From the NCBI GenBank assembly GCA_024231905.1, contig JAAEQC010000157.1, positions 27,930-91,929 on the forward strand: DNA of 64,000 bases, written 5' to 3'. The stretch comes from a bacterium. Lineage in GTDB: Bacteria; Krumholzibacteriota; Krumholzibacteriia; LZORAL124-64-63. Numbering within the stretch: the stretch's first letter is position 1; the number at the start of each line of letters is the position of its first letter. A model generated the notes under the pieces. That model was given only the letters and a program-made list of their open reading frames with translations. It was not told the DNA's origin and searched no databases. A program made the translations under genes and the position numbers. Below are positions 29,108-37,072 of the stretch, in pieces.

Positions 29108-29648
29108 CGATTCCCTCCGCGCGCGCGAGCATGGAGAACCTCGCCGCAGCCTGCGACGGTCGCCAGCACCGGAGGAGCCAAGGCAAGGCGTCTGGAAGGC
29201 GGCCCCAGTCCCTTGGCGCGGCGTGCATGATCTGCTCCTTTTCGGTGGCGAGCATCTCGAGGTCGGCCTGTTTGATCCGGGGATCCTCGTAGTCCGCCGG
29301 CCAGCGCCTGGCCACAATCTGCTCGGCGTGCGTCATCTCGTCGGAGATATCAGCGAACTCCGGCAGCCGTTTGAGCGGGGCAGGGATGTCGCAGATGATG
29401 ATTTCGGCGGCGTCGTGAAGCAGGGCTCCAATGCGGACATCGCGGGGAGCTCCAAGCTCGGCCACCCGGCGGTGGACCAGCACCGAGTGCTCGGCGACAG
29501 AATAGAACCGGAGGCAGTGCCCGTTGAACCGACACTGCATCGATAAACTATGGGCGACTGAATCGATCCCCAGGCCGGTCAGGCTTGGCGAGTCGTAGTC
29601 GTAGGCGAACCCTCCATGGAGTTGGATCCATCGGCTGCTATTTTTCAT
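29100..29648 (-). CDS. HD-domain phosphohydrolase (YfbR-like)
   Basis: 182 residues. RFYSVAEHSVLVHRRVAE and IGALLHDAAEIIICDIPAPLKRL give the H...HD metal site of HD phosphohydrolases, with the short LLHDAAE motif of 5'-deoxynucleotidases such as YfbR. EMTHAEQIVARRW and KQADLEMLATEKE extend the helical fold. Likely trims deoxynucleoside monophosphates, feeding phage DNA precursors. Overlaps the TSCPD gene by 11 bases. Confidence 0.8.
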   Translation of the reverse strand: MKNSSRWIQLHGGFAYDYDSPSLTGLGIDSVAHSLSMQCRFNGHCLRFYSVAEHSVLVHRRVAELGAPRDVRIGALLHDAAEIIICDIPAPLKRLPEFADISDEMTHAEQIVARRWPADYEDPRIKQADLEMLATEKEQIMHAAPRDWGRLPDALPWLLRCWRPSQAAARFSMLARAEGIDV

Positions 29649-30012
29649 CGGTTGCTCCAATCTTCTGGTGCTTCCCCACCCACTTCGCAATCATATCGAG
29701 GGGCGATGAAACGGTTGATACCCACCGACCTTGATCGCATGCCTTGCCCGCGGGTCCGCCGGCCTGAAACTCGAGGTGCTTCCGGAAGGAGTCGAAGGTC
29801 GCACCGTGCTGTAGGCCGATGGAGATAGCCATCGCCATCGCATCATAGACCGCGGCGGCCGGGTCTCTGGTGCGAACAAACAGTTCGCCGATGCGACCAT
29901 CGTCGTAGTACCCAGCGGTGAGATCGTAGTCGTAGTCTTGGCTGCCATCGACGATGGTCAGTCGAGCATTGATCGCTCTGCGCTCCGCGGGGAGCCTTTC
30001 TCTTTCAGGCAT
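29638..30012 (-). CDS. TSCPD-domain protein
   Basis: 124 residues. RLPAERRAINARLTIVDGSQDYDYDLTAGYYDDGRIGELFVRTRDP ... MAMAISIGLQHGATFDSFRKHLEFQAGGPAG matches the TSCPD domain that ends B12-dependent ribonucleotide reductases and also exists alone in phages. Role of the stand-alone version is not settled; nucleotide metabolism or modification is plausible. Overlaps neighbours by 8 and 11 bases. Confidence 0.85.
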   Translation of the reverse strand: MPERERLPAERRAINARLTIVDGSQDYDYDLTAGYYDDGRIGELFVRTRDPAAAVYDAMAMAISIGLQHGATFDSFRKHLEFQAGGPAGKACDQGRWVSTVSSPLDMIAKWVGKHQKIGATDEK

Positions 30013-30367
30013 GTGGATCGGTCTCCTTGGCGCGGGCAGCTTGCCTCAGCGTCGGCTCGATTGAAATACATTGCAGTGGGCAGCGGCTGCAGGCGGAGGC
30101 GGTGCCCGGGGTGGATGTCCTTGAGGAGGGGCAGTGCTGTCGGCAGTAACGTCCGACCAGGCCGCGAAGCTCCGTGGTGTCGACCTGGGACTCGTCGGAC
30201 GCATACCCGCGGAAGTCCAGCGCCTTCATCAGGTGTTCCTTGAGGACTGTCATTCCGACGCGCTGAGCCTGCACGGTGGCGCTCGGTGAGCCGTCAAGCT
30301 CGGCAATCAGCGCATCGCTTGTGGTCTCAATAGCCTCGAGCAACCGCTCTGCTTCAGCGCGGGTCAT
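30005..30367 (-). CDS. Cys-cluster phage protein
   Basis: 120 residues, MTRAEAERLLEAIETTSDAL, helical in the first 75 residues (VQAQRVGMTVLKEHLMKALDFRG). The C-terminus CRQHCPSSRTSTPGTASACSRCPLQC has five cysteines suited to zinc or a cluster. Coupled to the resolvase gene by ATGA. Function unknown. Confidence 0.65.
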   Translation of the reverse strand: MTRAEAERLLEAIETTSDALIAELDGSPSATVQAQRVGMTVLKEHLMKALDFRGYASDESQVDTTELRGLVGRYCRQHCPSSRTSTPGTASACSRCPLQCISIEPTLRQAARAKETDPHA

Positions 30368-31035
30368 TGGATGGCCCGGGTCATTCTGCGGGTCTGCTGT
30401 TGCTCGACCCAGCCGTACTCGGCGATGAACCTCGCCTCGGCGCCGTGGTCCTGGGAACGCTTGATCCCAAGCCCCCAGATGCTGTTGGCAGCCAAAACCG
30501 CCTGAGCCTTGGCCTTCTCGCGTGGCGCGCTCCCCCACCCTTTTCCGAGCTGCGTCCGGCGCCAAGTGGACGGCATTACCTGGTGGGTGCTGAACCCGAA
30601 CGTTTCAGCGATAGCCATCCACCTCCCCTTCGACGTCGCCACCCCGAGGGCGTCCCGCTGCTTCGCCAGCCGCTCGGGCTTGGCTACTTTCTGGTCGTCG
30701 ATGACGAACTGGTCCTCCACATAGAAGTACATCTCTGGGAATGCCAGCCACTCGCCGCGCTCGGTGGTGCCCCGCAGCACCAACTTCGGTTCGCCAGAGG
30801 ACTCATCTCCGTTGGTCCAGTCAGCCGCATAGAAGGCGGCGACCATATCGAGGATGGAGCTGATCTCCGCCTGGATCATGGCGCCGTCGACCCCACTGCA
30901 TTGACCCCAATGCCAGTCATGAGGGACCGTGTATCCGCGCGCGAAGTCCCGGTGGAGATCCTCGCAGTGGATCCCCCAGCCGGATGTTTTCCCGGGGTCG
31001 ACCCCGGCCACAATCATTGGCCTCTTGATTTTCAT
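30364..31035 (-). CDS. RuvC-like Holliday-junction resolvase
   Basis: 223 residues. MIVAGVDPGKTSGWGIHC has the first catalytic Asp (13) in the RuvC IAG.DPG.. pattern. FYVEDQFVIDDQ gives Glu108, and DHGAEARFIAEYG near 196-208 supplies the last Asp/His helix. RTQLGKGWGSAPREKAKAQAV is the helix of phage RuvC-like/poxvirus-type resolvases. It should resolve recombination or replication branches before packaging. The start forms ATGA with the zinc gene. Confidence 0.85.
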   Translation of the reverse strand: MKIKRPMIVAGVDPGKTSGWGIHCEDLHRDFARGYTVPHDWHWGQCSGVDGAMIQAEISSILDMVAAFYAADWTNGDESSGEPKLVLRGTTERGEWLAFPEMYFYVEDQFVIDDQKVAKPERLAKQRDALGVATSKGRWMAIAETFGFSTHQVMPSTWRRTQLGKGWGSAPREKAKAQAVLAANSIWGLGIKRSQDHGAEARFIAEYGWVEQQQTRRMTRAIQ

Positions 31036-31301
31036 GTTCGGCACCAACCCCCTCCAGGCCGCTGGGCCATGCGATTGCCGGCGGCGTCGTAGGAGTACTT
31101 CCCAGTGCCGATGCAGGTCGGGCAGCGACGGCGGCCGAGTCGGCCGCGGCCGTCGCACTCCCCGCAGACCTTCAGTCCTTCCCGCAGACCCTGGCTCCAA
31201 TTCGAATCGATTGGATCGAGGACTATATCCGGGCATCGTATCTCCTGCCCAGGGCGAAGGGTCTCGTGAAGTGGGCGGCGTTGTTTCTCACTCCGGTCCA
31301 T
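31032..31301 (-). CDS. DnaJ-type zinc-finger protein
   Basis: 89 residues. CGECDGRGRLGRRRCPTCIGTGKYS repeats the CxxCxGxG ... CxxCxGxG of DnaJ cysteine-rich regions, without J or other domains. AAAGGAG lies eight bases before the ATG, inside the helicase 3' end. Placed between helicase and resolvase, so a replication adaptor or chaperone for these enzymes is plausible. Confidence 0.75.
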   Translation of the reverse strand: MDRSEKQRRPLHETLRPGQEIRCPDIVLDPIDSNWSQGLREGLKVCGECDGRGRLGRRRCPTCIGTGKYSYDAAGNRMAQRPGGGWCRT

Positions 31302-32595
31302 CGTTGAAGCTCCTTTCGAGCACCCCGCGGACCTGCCCGCGGGTGTTGTCCCAGCTCATCCCGAACCAACCCTGGGGGCCGTCCTTTGCTTTGGCGACGT
31401 TGATCCACATCTCGCCTGGGTCGGCTTTCGCATAGCGCGCGACCTGCTCCCGGTAGTAGTGCGGGCGGAAGACGAACGAGATCACATCCGATGTCTGCTC
31501 GATGGACCCGGACTCCTTGAGGTCCGAGAGCCGAGGCTTGCGGTTGTCCCGCTTGTCGATCCCGCGGGTGAACTGCGAAAGCGCGACCAACGAGAGCTTC
31601 GGCTCCTCGCGGCACACCGACTTCATCGTGGAGATGAGCTGGTTCATTTCCTTGCGGGGCTCCTCGTTCTCAATACACTCCTGCAGGTGGTCGACGATAA
31701 CAATGGTGATCCCGTCCTGCTGCCTGCGCTTCCGGATCTCCTGGGCCATCGCTGCGGAGCGGTCGTTCTCGTCGTCGACCCATATAGCTTTCTCGTGGAT
31801 CTTGCTGGCACCGCGGGCCATCGCCTTCCAGGTCTCGGTCGAGTCATTTCCATAGCCAAACTCGCGGCTGTTTAGTCCGCCGGCCTTCGCCAGGAATCGC
31901 CTGGCGACCTTCCTGGTTTGGGTCTCAGTGGAGAACAGTAAAATCCGTTCGCCTTGCTCGGCCCAGTTCTCTGCGAGGTGCTGCATGAAGGCCGACTTCC
32001 CCATTGAGGTGGCGCCAGCGATAGTCAACATGCCTCCTCGTGGAAGCAGCTGGTGAGCATCGAGGGCTGGGATCCCGGTCAGCACCTGCGACGACCCCTC
32101 CCCCTTCTCCCTGCGCTCCGCCTCGTTGAGCAGCTCGCCGACCGCATCGGTGAGTCGAACCGCTCCGCCTTGGCTCTTCCCTGCCACCCCGTTGAACGCT
32201 GTCATGGCCTCGGCGAGAAGCTGCGGGCCGCGCTTCCCAGACTTCATGAGGCCTTCGGCTATCAGCCGGCACTTGCGGTCCATCGCCGCGTTCTGGACGA
32301 TTTCAACGGATCGCGGTACCTCCCAGGCGAACGAGGAGAAACGAGACAGCTCCTCGATCTCCATCATATCCAGGGCCCGGCCCTTGTTGGCCTCAGTCCA
32401 GTCGGCGATGGATAGAACGTCCGGGGTGATGCCCTCGTCCCAAAGATCAGTGATGGCCTCGAGCACCCGGCGAGGAACCGGGAGGGTGAGTTCATCCAGG
32501 CCAAGCTTCAGCGAGTGGAACTCTTGTGGCCTCAAAAGCAGGGCGCCGATGACAGCCTTCTGGGCTTGCTCGTGAGCGGGCTCGCGGTCGCTCAT
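31288..32595 (-). CDS. dnaB: DnaB-like replicative helicase
   Basis: 435 residues. The N-terminal helical domain (EQAQKAVIGALLLRPQEF) is followed by the RecA-type core: LTGIPALDAHQL, Walker A GATSMGKSAFMQHLAENWA (194-201), RILLFSTE, Walker B IVIVDHLQE (near 300), SLVALSQF, RGIDKRDNRKPRLSDLKESGSIEQTSDVISFVFR and the closing INVAKAKDGPQGWFGMSWD. It should unwind DNA at the fork and be loaded by the O-like protein encoded just upstream (ATGA overlap). Confidence 0.95.
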   Translation of the reverse strand: MSDREPAHEQAQKAVIGALLLRPQEFHSLKLGLDELTLPVPRRVLEAITDLWDEGITPDVLSIADWTEANKGRALDMMEIEELSRFSSFAWEVPRSVEIVQNAAMDRKCRLIAEGLMKSGKRGPQLLAEAMTAFNGVAGKSQGGAVRLTDAVGELLNEAERREKGEGSSQVLTGIPALDAHQLLPRGGMLTIAGATSMGKSAFMQHLAENWAEQGERILLFSTETQTRKVARRFLAKAGGLNSREFGYGNDSTETWKAMARGASKIHEKAIWVDDENDRSAAMAQEIRKRRQQDGITIVIVDHLQECIENEEPRKEMNQLISTMKSVCREEPKLSLVALSQFTRGIDKRDNRKPRLSDLKESGSIEQTSDVISFVFRPHYYREQVARYAKADPGEMWINVAKAKDGPQGWFGMSWDNTRGQVRGVLERSFNDGPE

Positions 32596-33266
32596 GGGGC
32601 CCCCGACAAGAGATCATCGGCCGACGGTCGCCATGGCTCGTCCGGCTCCACCCGCTCGGTCCCGCGCGCGACCCCCAGGTGCTCTCCAAATTTCTCTCCG
32701 TAAAGCCTCGACGGGACCAGCATGGTCGCCCTCCAATCCTTCTCCCCTGGAGCGGCGCGGGGCCAATTCCGATCCGCCCACCGGTTGACGGTTTTGATGT
32801 CCTCGATGGTGTATCCGTCGACGAGCAGCTGGGCCACCAGCTTCCGGACCGCCTTCGAGAAGGTTGGAAAACCCGTGCCGCATTCCTCGTTGAGATGGGT
32901 GATCACCTCTCGGACAAACGGCTCTGAAACCGGCGGGGGCTCGGTGCCCATCAGCTCCGCCTGGCCTCTCGCGCGATTCTTACTCTCTCTCTTGTTCTTC
33001 CTCTTCTCTTCTCCGGAAGAAGAACTCTTACGCGCGCGTTCGTATGTGCGGCGTCGTTCAGTCGGAGCTGAATCAGCTCTGTTTTCAAGCTGTTCCAGCG
33101 CTGAAACAGCGCTGTTTTGGCGCCGTTTTAGCTTCGAAATACCTACACGTAGGCCTTCCCTGAATATCACCCTGAGCATGGCCGCCATCTTCCTGTCGGT
33201 GTCCTTCGCCAGGAGGCGGACCTGGTCGCGCTCTTCCTCGCTCATGTCGATTCCGTATCGGGGCAT
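32592..33266 (-). CDS. O-like replication initiator (Phg_2220_C-type C-terminus)
   Basis: 224 residues. An N-terminal DNA-binding-like helical part (GIDMSEEERDQVRLLAKDTDRKMAAMLRVIFREGLRVGISKLKRR), a polar linker (SSSGEEKRKNKRESKNRARG), and a C-terminal domain (VITHLNEECGTGFPTFSKAVRKLVAQLLVDGYTIEDIKTVNRWADRNWPR ... RLYGEKFGEHL) matching the conserved phage replisome-organiser C-terminus. Followed immediately by DnaB, as in lambda O-P-like order. The linker-coding DNA contains repeats that could be the origin. No strong ribosome site; the ATG at 33266 is the best guess. Confidence 0.8.
   Translation of the reverse strand: MPRYGIDMSEEERDQVRLLAKDTDRKMAAMLRVIFREGLRVGISKLKRRQNSAVSALEQLENRADSAPTERRRTYERARKSSSSGEEKRKNKRESKNRARGQAELMGTEPPPVSEPFVREVITHLNEECGTGFPTFSKAVRKLVAQLLVDGYTIEDIKTVNRWADRNWPRAAPGEKDWRATMLVPSRLYGEKFGEHLGVARGTERVEPDEPWRPSADDLLSGAP
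32960..33153. other. Candidate origin of replication inside the O-like gene
   Basis: The middle of the O-like gene has a purine/pyrimidine-biased, comparatively AT-rich tract (about 32972-33030, poly-pyrimidine on plus) next to repeat motifs: GAGCTGAATCAGCTC (33065-33079), AGCGCTGAAACAGCGCT (33097-33113), CCTACACGTAGG (33142-33153) and several AGCTGTT/GCTGTTTT words. Repeats beside a strand-biased AT-rich tract mirror the layout of lambda ori in gene O. This is inference from pattern. Confidence 0.5.
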
Positions 33267-33430
33267 CTGCGCTAACCCTGATCCGTCCGTGCCCGGGCCC
33301 GGCCCCAGAGGCGTGACACTCGGCGGGTCGCCGGGGCACCGGGGCACGGACAGATCAAGCTTTGAATTTGAGGGTTTCGAGTGTCACGCTTCGGACCATA
33401 CCCACCCGTCGGACGGGTGTCAACTTCTTC
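33267..33430. promoter_or_regulatory. Nested inverted repeats between recT and the replication gene
   Basis: 164 bases with three symmetric elements: GATCCGTCCGTGCCC... (33281-33298) against its near-complement at 33340-33357; GCGTGACACTCG (33311-33322) against CGAGTGTCACGC (33378-33389), a perfect 12-bp pair; and CACCCGTC-G-GACGGGTG (33403-33419). No U-tract follows them on the minus strand. Probably operators and a promoter for the replication genes. Confidence 0.6.
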
Positions 33431-34927
33431 TCAGTCGCCCGGCTCCTCTTCCTGGGTCGGCTCGGCGGCATCCTGAACCGGGGGCGGTTCCTCGGCTGTC
33501 AGCGTCGCCTTCATCGCGGCGATGATCTGCAGGCATTGCTCGGCCTCCCATTTTGAGGACTGCCCGGCGGTGACTCCGAGCTCGACCGCCAGCTCCCGAA
33601 CCTCGTCCCAGCTCATGTCCATCCCCTTCCGCAGATCCTTGAGCTGCTTGAGGGCGTCGGCCTGGGTGACCGACGGAGCCTCTTCCTGCTCTTCGGGCGG
33701 CGGCTCCTCTGGTTGGTCGGCAGGCGGTTCTGGATCTTTGGTGGTTGCCGGAGGGGTGGCCGGCGCCCCGTCGCGGAGCTCGTCGAGGCCCTTGCCGATG
33801 ATCTTGCAGTCGGCCGTCGTCCACAGCGACGAGTCCTGAGCCTTCTCTTCCCCGATCCGATGGGCGACGAACCCGCGAAAAGAGTCCTTGTCCACGTCGG
33901 CGGGGGCCTTCGGGTCGCAGTCGGTTATCTTCGCCCAGCGATTCCACAGGCGGCCTGTCTGCGCCTTGGTGGCCTTGCGTGGCTTTGTGGTCGCGGCGGT
34001 CGAGGCCTGAGGCTTCTTGGGCTCCCTGGCCGCTGTGGGCGGCGAGGCAGGGGAACCAGCGGGCAGGGCGGGGGCGGAGGTGGTAGATGGGACATCGATC
34101 ACGCCGGCGGCCTGATCTCGAAACCCGTCCGACCGAGTAGCCGACACCTGCCGGAGCTCATCGAATGGCGGGGAGTCAGCGTCGTGCTGCAGCGCCTCGA
34201 CGAGGTCGGTGGACTTCGGCACCTCGGCCGCCGAGCAGAGTGCCCGGATGGCAGTCTTGCGCGCCATCTCTGGGAACCAGTCGTCCCACGGGGTTCTCGA
34301 GTTGTACCGCTTGGCCTGCTGGACGGCCTGGGAATTGTCGCGCCGCTTCTCGATCTGGTCGAGGCGCAGCATGCGCTGGACCCGGTCGCCGTTCTTCAGG
34401 ATGACCAGCGCGTATGCGGCGACCAGGTGCTTGTCAGCATAGTCCTCTTTGCTCGCCAGGATGTTGGGGCGGTGGACAATGTCCGGGGGCTCATCCGTGA
34501 TCGTGAAGAGGCCGTGCTCTACCTCGTGGCGATAGACCACCCCGGAGTTCATCCGCGCAATCTCCCCCGAGTTCCGGACGAGCTGCGCCAGCCCATTCTT
34601 CCCGAACATCACCTTGCACTCCATCACGCCCTGCTTGCGGTTGTTGAACGGGATCAACCAAGCAAAGCCCTGCGGGGTGTTGGGCGGCAGCCCGAGCTGG
34701 CTGCAGAGCATCATGCTCGTGAGCAGGCTCGATTCGGTGCACTTGAGCAGCTTCTCGTTTTGGCTGCCGAAGGTCTGGACGACTCGGATAATCGTTTCGG
34801 CCTTGATGTGCGTCGGCAGGACCGTGTCGAGTCGAGGCGCGACGGCCTCGAGGAAGTGGCCGAAGTTGGCGGGCGGGCGAGCGGACTGCTCGATCCGCGC
34901 GATGGCGGTTTCGTCGACGGTTGTCAT
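33431..34927 (-). CDS. recT: RecT-family ssDNA-annealing protein with long tail
   Basis: 498 residues. The RecT core is residues 1-280: ESSLLTSMMLCSQLGLPPNTPQGFAWLIPFNNRKQGVMECKVMFGKNGLAQLVRNSGEI and MARKTAIRALCSAAEVPKSTDLV. A Pro/Thr/Lys-rich linker follows, then a helical module (GRLWNRWAKITDCDPKAPADVDKDSFRGFVAHRIGEEKAQDSSLWTTADCKIIGKGLDEL), an acidic stretch and a final helix set (SWDEVRELAVELGVTAGQSSKW). Typical RecT is about 270-330, so this is an extended form. AGGAG and an ATGA overlap with the exonuclease fix the start. Confidence 0.9.
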   Translation of the reverse strand: MTTVDETAIARIEQSARPPANFGHFLEAVAPRLDTVLPTHIKAETIIRVVQTFGSQNEKLLKCTESSLLTSMMLCSQLGLPPNTPQGFAWLIPFNNRKQGVMECKVMFGKNGLAQLVRNSGEIARMNSGVVYRHEVEHGLFTITDEPPDIVHRPNILASKEDYADKHLVAAYALVILKNGDRVQRMLRLDQIEKRRDNSQAVQQAKRYNSRTPWDDWFPEMARKTAIRALCSAAEVPKSTDLVEALQHDADSPPFDELRQVSATRSDGFRDQAAGVIDVPSTTSAPALPAGSPASPPTAAREPKKPQASTAATTKPRKATKAQTGRLWNRWAKITDCDPKAPADVDKDSFRGFVAHRIGEEKAQDSSLWTTADCKIIGKGLDELRDGAPATPPATTKDPEPPADQPEEPPPEEQEEAPSVTQADALKQLKDLRKGMDMSWDEVRELAVELGVTAGQSSKWEAEQCLQIIAAMKATLTAEEPPPVQDAAEPTQEEEPGD

Positions 34928-35730
34928 CGGGAACTCCTGTTGAGTGAGATGGTTTGCCTGGTGCCGCTGTTCGCTGGCCAGGCGTTGTTGTCGTTGCAGA
35001 CCTTGAAGGTCTCGAGGTGTTCGGCGATCATGATCCACGCCTCCACCAAGTCGTTCTGCTTGAGATCATAGATTTGGACGCCGTGCGCGGGCTGGTCCCG
35101 GGCGGTGATCCAGCCCCACTGGTCGTGTACTTCGCCGGTGAGATACGTGAGGGCCTCGCAGTAAAGCCCGGCCTGCCAGTCCTGGTTCAAGCGGAAAACC
35201 TGGCGGCGCCATCCCCGCGGGGTGATGTCTCCTGTCACCTTCAAATCCCAAATACACGGAGGATCCCAGAGGTCGAGACGACCCTTCAGGAGCAGCTTGG
35301 TCTTCGGCTCTTCCCAGAGGAACGACACTTGGGATCGGCTGCGCGCGAGGATCTCCGCAACCTCCGGGGCGGACTGTACAGCGTCGGCGATGGCAAACAC
35401 CCGGTCCCACATCTTCACCGGCAGAGCGATCTTGTCGCCGTTCCGGAGTAGCTCGATGGTGAATTTCATCGTTCCGGGGCTGCGTTTCACCCCCACCGGG
35501 AGACGGAAGAACTGTGAATGGAACTCTGCAAGGCCATCGAAGATGAGAACGTCTACCGCCGACCCAACGATCATTGGATCCGTCGGAATGAAGTCGTCAC
35601 GAACTGAAAGCCAGTGACGGTACTGAGCAGGGGATTCTGCGAGGTGTCCGAGCCCCGACTTCGATAGGGCGTCCCACTTCAGGTAGTCGACAAATGGAAC
35701 GTTGAAGTAGATGCCGGGGGCTGGAGTCAC
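34924..35730 (-). CDS. RecE-like/PDDEXK exonuclease partner of RecT
   Basis: 268 residues with a GTG start. Core: SGLGHLAESPAQYRHWL ... MIVGSAVDVLIFDG ... VSFLWEEPKTKLLLKGRLDLWDPPCIWDLKVTGDITPRGWRRQVFRLNQDWQAGLYCEALTYLTGE. H/S, E, GRLD and DLK are the PDDEXK metal ligands in the order of RecE/Cas4-like nucleases. It should resect dsDNA ends to give ssDNA for RecT. The GTG overlaps the regulator stop (GTGA), with GGAG upstream; the track start lies 24 bases earlier. Confidence 0.85.
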   Translation of the reverse strand: MTPAPGIYFNVPFVDYLKWDALSKSGLGHLAESPAQYRHWLSVRDDFIPTDPMIVGSAVDVLIFDGLAEFHSQFFRLPVGVKRSPGTMKFTIELLRNGDKIALPVKMWDRVFAIADAVQSAPEVAEILARSRSQVSFLWEEPKTKLLLKGRLDLWDPPCIWDLKVTGDITPRGWRRQVFRLNQDWQAGLYCEALTYLTGEVHDQWGWITARDQPAHGVQIYDLKQNDLVEAWIMIAEHLETFKVCNDNNAWPANSGTRQTISLNRSSR

Positions 35731-35954
35731 TGCGTGAGCTCCGCGGTGGTGCACCCGAGGGCCTTGGCGATCCGGATCAACTCACGGGTCTTTGCTCCAC
35801 CCTGATTCTTGAACATCAGGGAGTAGGAGCTTGGGGCCATTCCGAGTGCAGCGTAGAGGATCTTCGGTGTCCACCCGCGGTCCGCGAGCAGGCGGTCGAT
35901 ATTGCGGCGGAGAATTTTGCCGACTTCGGAGTCAGGGGTGCGCTCCGTCGTCAT
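35727..35954 (-). CDS. Small XRE-type HTH regulator
   Basis: 75 residues, MTTERTPDSEVGKILRRNIDRLLADRGWTPKILYAALGMAPSSYSLMFKNQGGAKTRELIRIAKALGCTTAELTQ. A single Cro/C1 helix-turn-helix, nothing more. Located within the early operon, directly before the recE-like gene and after a SAP-tailed protein. It could be a Cro-like repressor of the operator at 37392-37405 or of the repeats at 33267-33430. Confidence 0.85.
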   Translation of the reverse strand: MTTERTPDSEVGKILRRNIDRLLADRGWTPKILYAALGMAPSSYSLMFKNQGGAKTRELIRIAKALGCTTAELTQ

Positions 35955-37072
35955 CCTTCGTCCTCGCTCGCGGCGGTGATGGCGTCAACCAGGGCTTGCT
36001 TGGTTGTGGGCAACGGGGAGATCTCCAGCTCTCGGGCCCGAACCTTTAGCTCGGGCACCGACATCCTGCTGATGGAGTCGTCGGCCGGGGGTGATGGCCG
36101 GCTCGGGCGACGCGGGGGAGCCGGGTCCGTCTCCGGCTCTGGCGCCGCCTCGTCCTCTGGCGCGTCATGGTCCGCGACCGCCGCTGGCTTTTCCTTGCGG
36201 GCAGGTGGATCGAGCAGCTTGTTGACGCCTGCCGCGAGTCCCGCGAGCTCGTCGAGAAGGTCATCGGACTCGAGGCGCATCTCCTTGGTGATGTGGTCGA
36301 TCTCACCGCGGAGCTTGTCGTAGGCTTTGAGGCGGGCCTTGAGGGTCGTCGGGCGCGGGGCTCGCTCGCCAGCCACCCAGCGATCCACCTCGGTGCGCAG
36401 CTCCTTCAGCTCCTGGGCAAATCGCTCGTGGGCATGGTGAGCGATGCTGGATGTCGAGTCCATCAGGTCCGGGATCGGGATGAGCCAAAACCGCGTGCCA
36501 ACCTGCTGCAGCGCGCGCTGCATGCGCTGGGCGTTCTCCACCTGACTTCGCCCGAGGAAGTGCATCCGAGCATGGATCCGGATGGCTCCCCAGGCCCGCA
36601 GGGTCGCGCCGAGGGCGTTCCGAACATCGTCGTTTCCGAGATAGTTCAGCTGGTAGTCGAAGCGATCCGACACGGCACTCGCCACCTCGTCGTCGATCTC
36701 GAAAATGAAAGGTGGCTTCCCCTTCAACTCCACCCGCCGCCAGGCCACACGATTGACCATCTTGCCCACCTCGTCGCCAACCCTCTCGTCGCCCTCGAGC
36801 GAGGTATCGACGATGGCCCACACCAGGACTCCGTCGTCCTCTTTGATGAGCCGGCTGATGAGCGGTTTGCGGATCGTCCGGACGGAGGAGATGATTTTCC
36901 GGAACACTCCCTCGGGGCGTGGATCCTCAATCTCCAGGGGCACGCCGTGCTCATCTGCGGCTTCGCGGAGAGCGGCGCGAGTGAGCAGGGCCCCGCTGGT
37001 ATGGAGATCCCAGGTGACCAGCACCCCGAGCAATTTGGCGTCGGCCATCGACTTTTGGAGATCCTCAAACAT
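35951..37072 (-). CDS. Hypothetical phage protein with SAP/Rho-N-like tail
   Basis: 373 residues. The N-terminal 190 residues (LLGVLVTWDLHTSGALLTRAALREAADEHGVPLEIEDPRPEGVFRKIISSVRTIRKPLISRLIKEDDGVLVWAIVDTSLEGDERV) resemble a phage family of unknown function placed by recET. A coiled coil (AQELKELRTEVDRWVAG ... LKAYDKLRGEIDHITKEMRLESDDLLDEL) and a Pro/Glu linker lead to VPELKVRARELEISPLPTTKQALVDAI, a SAP or Rho-N helix pair that binds nucleic acid. The upstream extension is rejected as it overlaps 37065-37361. Confidence 0.7.
   Translation of the reverse strand: MFEDLQKSMADAKLLGVLVTWDLHTSGALLTRAALREAADEHGVPLEIEDPRPEGVFRKIISSVRTIRKPLISRLIKEDDGVLVWAIVDTSLEGDERVGDEVGKMVNRVAWRRVELKGKPPFIFEIDDEVASAVSDRFDYQLNYLGNDDVRNALGATLRAWGAIRIHARMHFLGRSQVENAQRMQRALQQVGTRFWLIPIPDLMDSTSSIAHHAHERFAQELKELRTEVDRWVAGERAPRPTTLKARLKAYDKLRGEIDHITKEMRLESDDLLDELAGLAAGVNKLLDPPARKEKPAAVADHDAPEDEAAPEPETDPAPPRRPSRPSPPADDSISRMSVPELKVRARELEISPLPTTKQALVDAITAASEDEG

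Noticed and set aside
29107-29317. N-terminal extension of the ASCH gene
   Set aside because: It overlaps the HD gene and encodes Arg/Ser-rich noise; the internal ATG with eight-base overlap is consistent with neighbours.
33713-35071. 452-codon plus-strand ORF
   Set aside because: Antisense to recT and the exonuclease; composition typical of reverse-strand noise.
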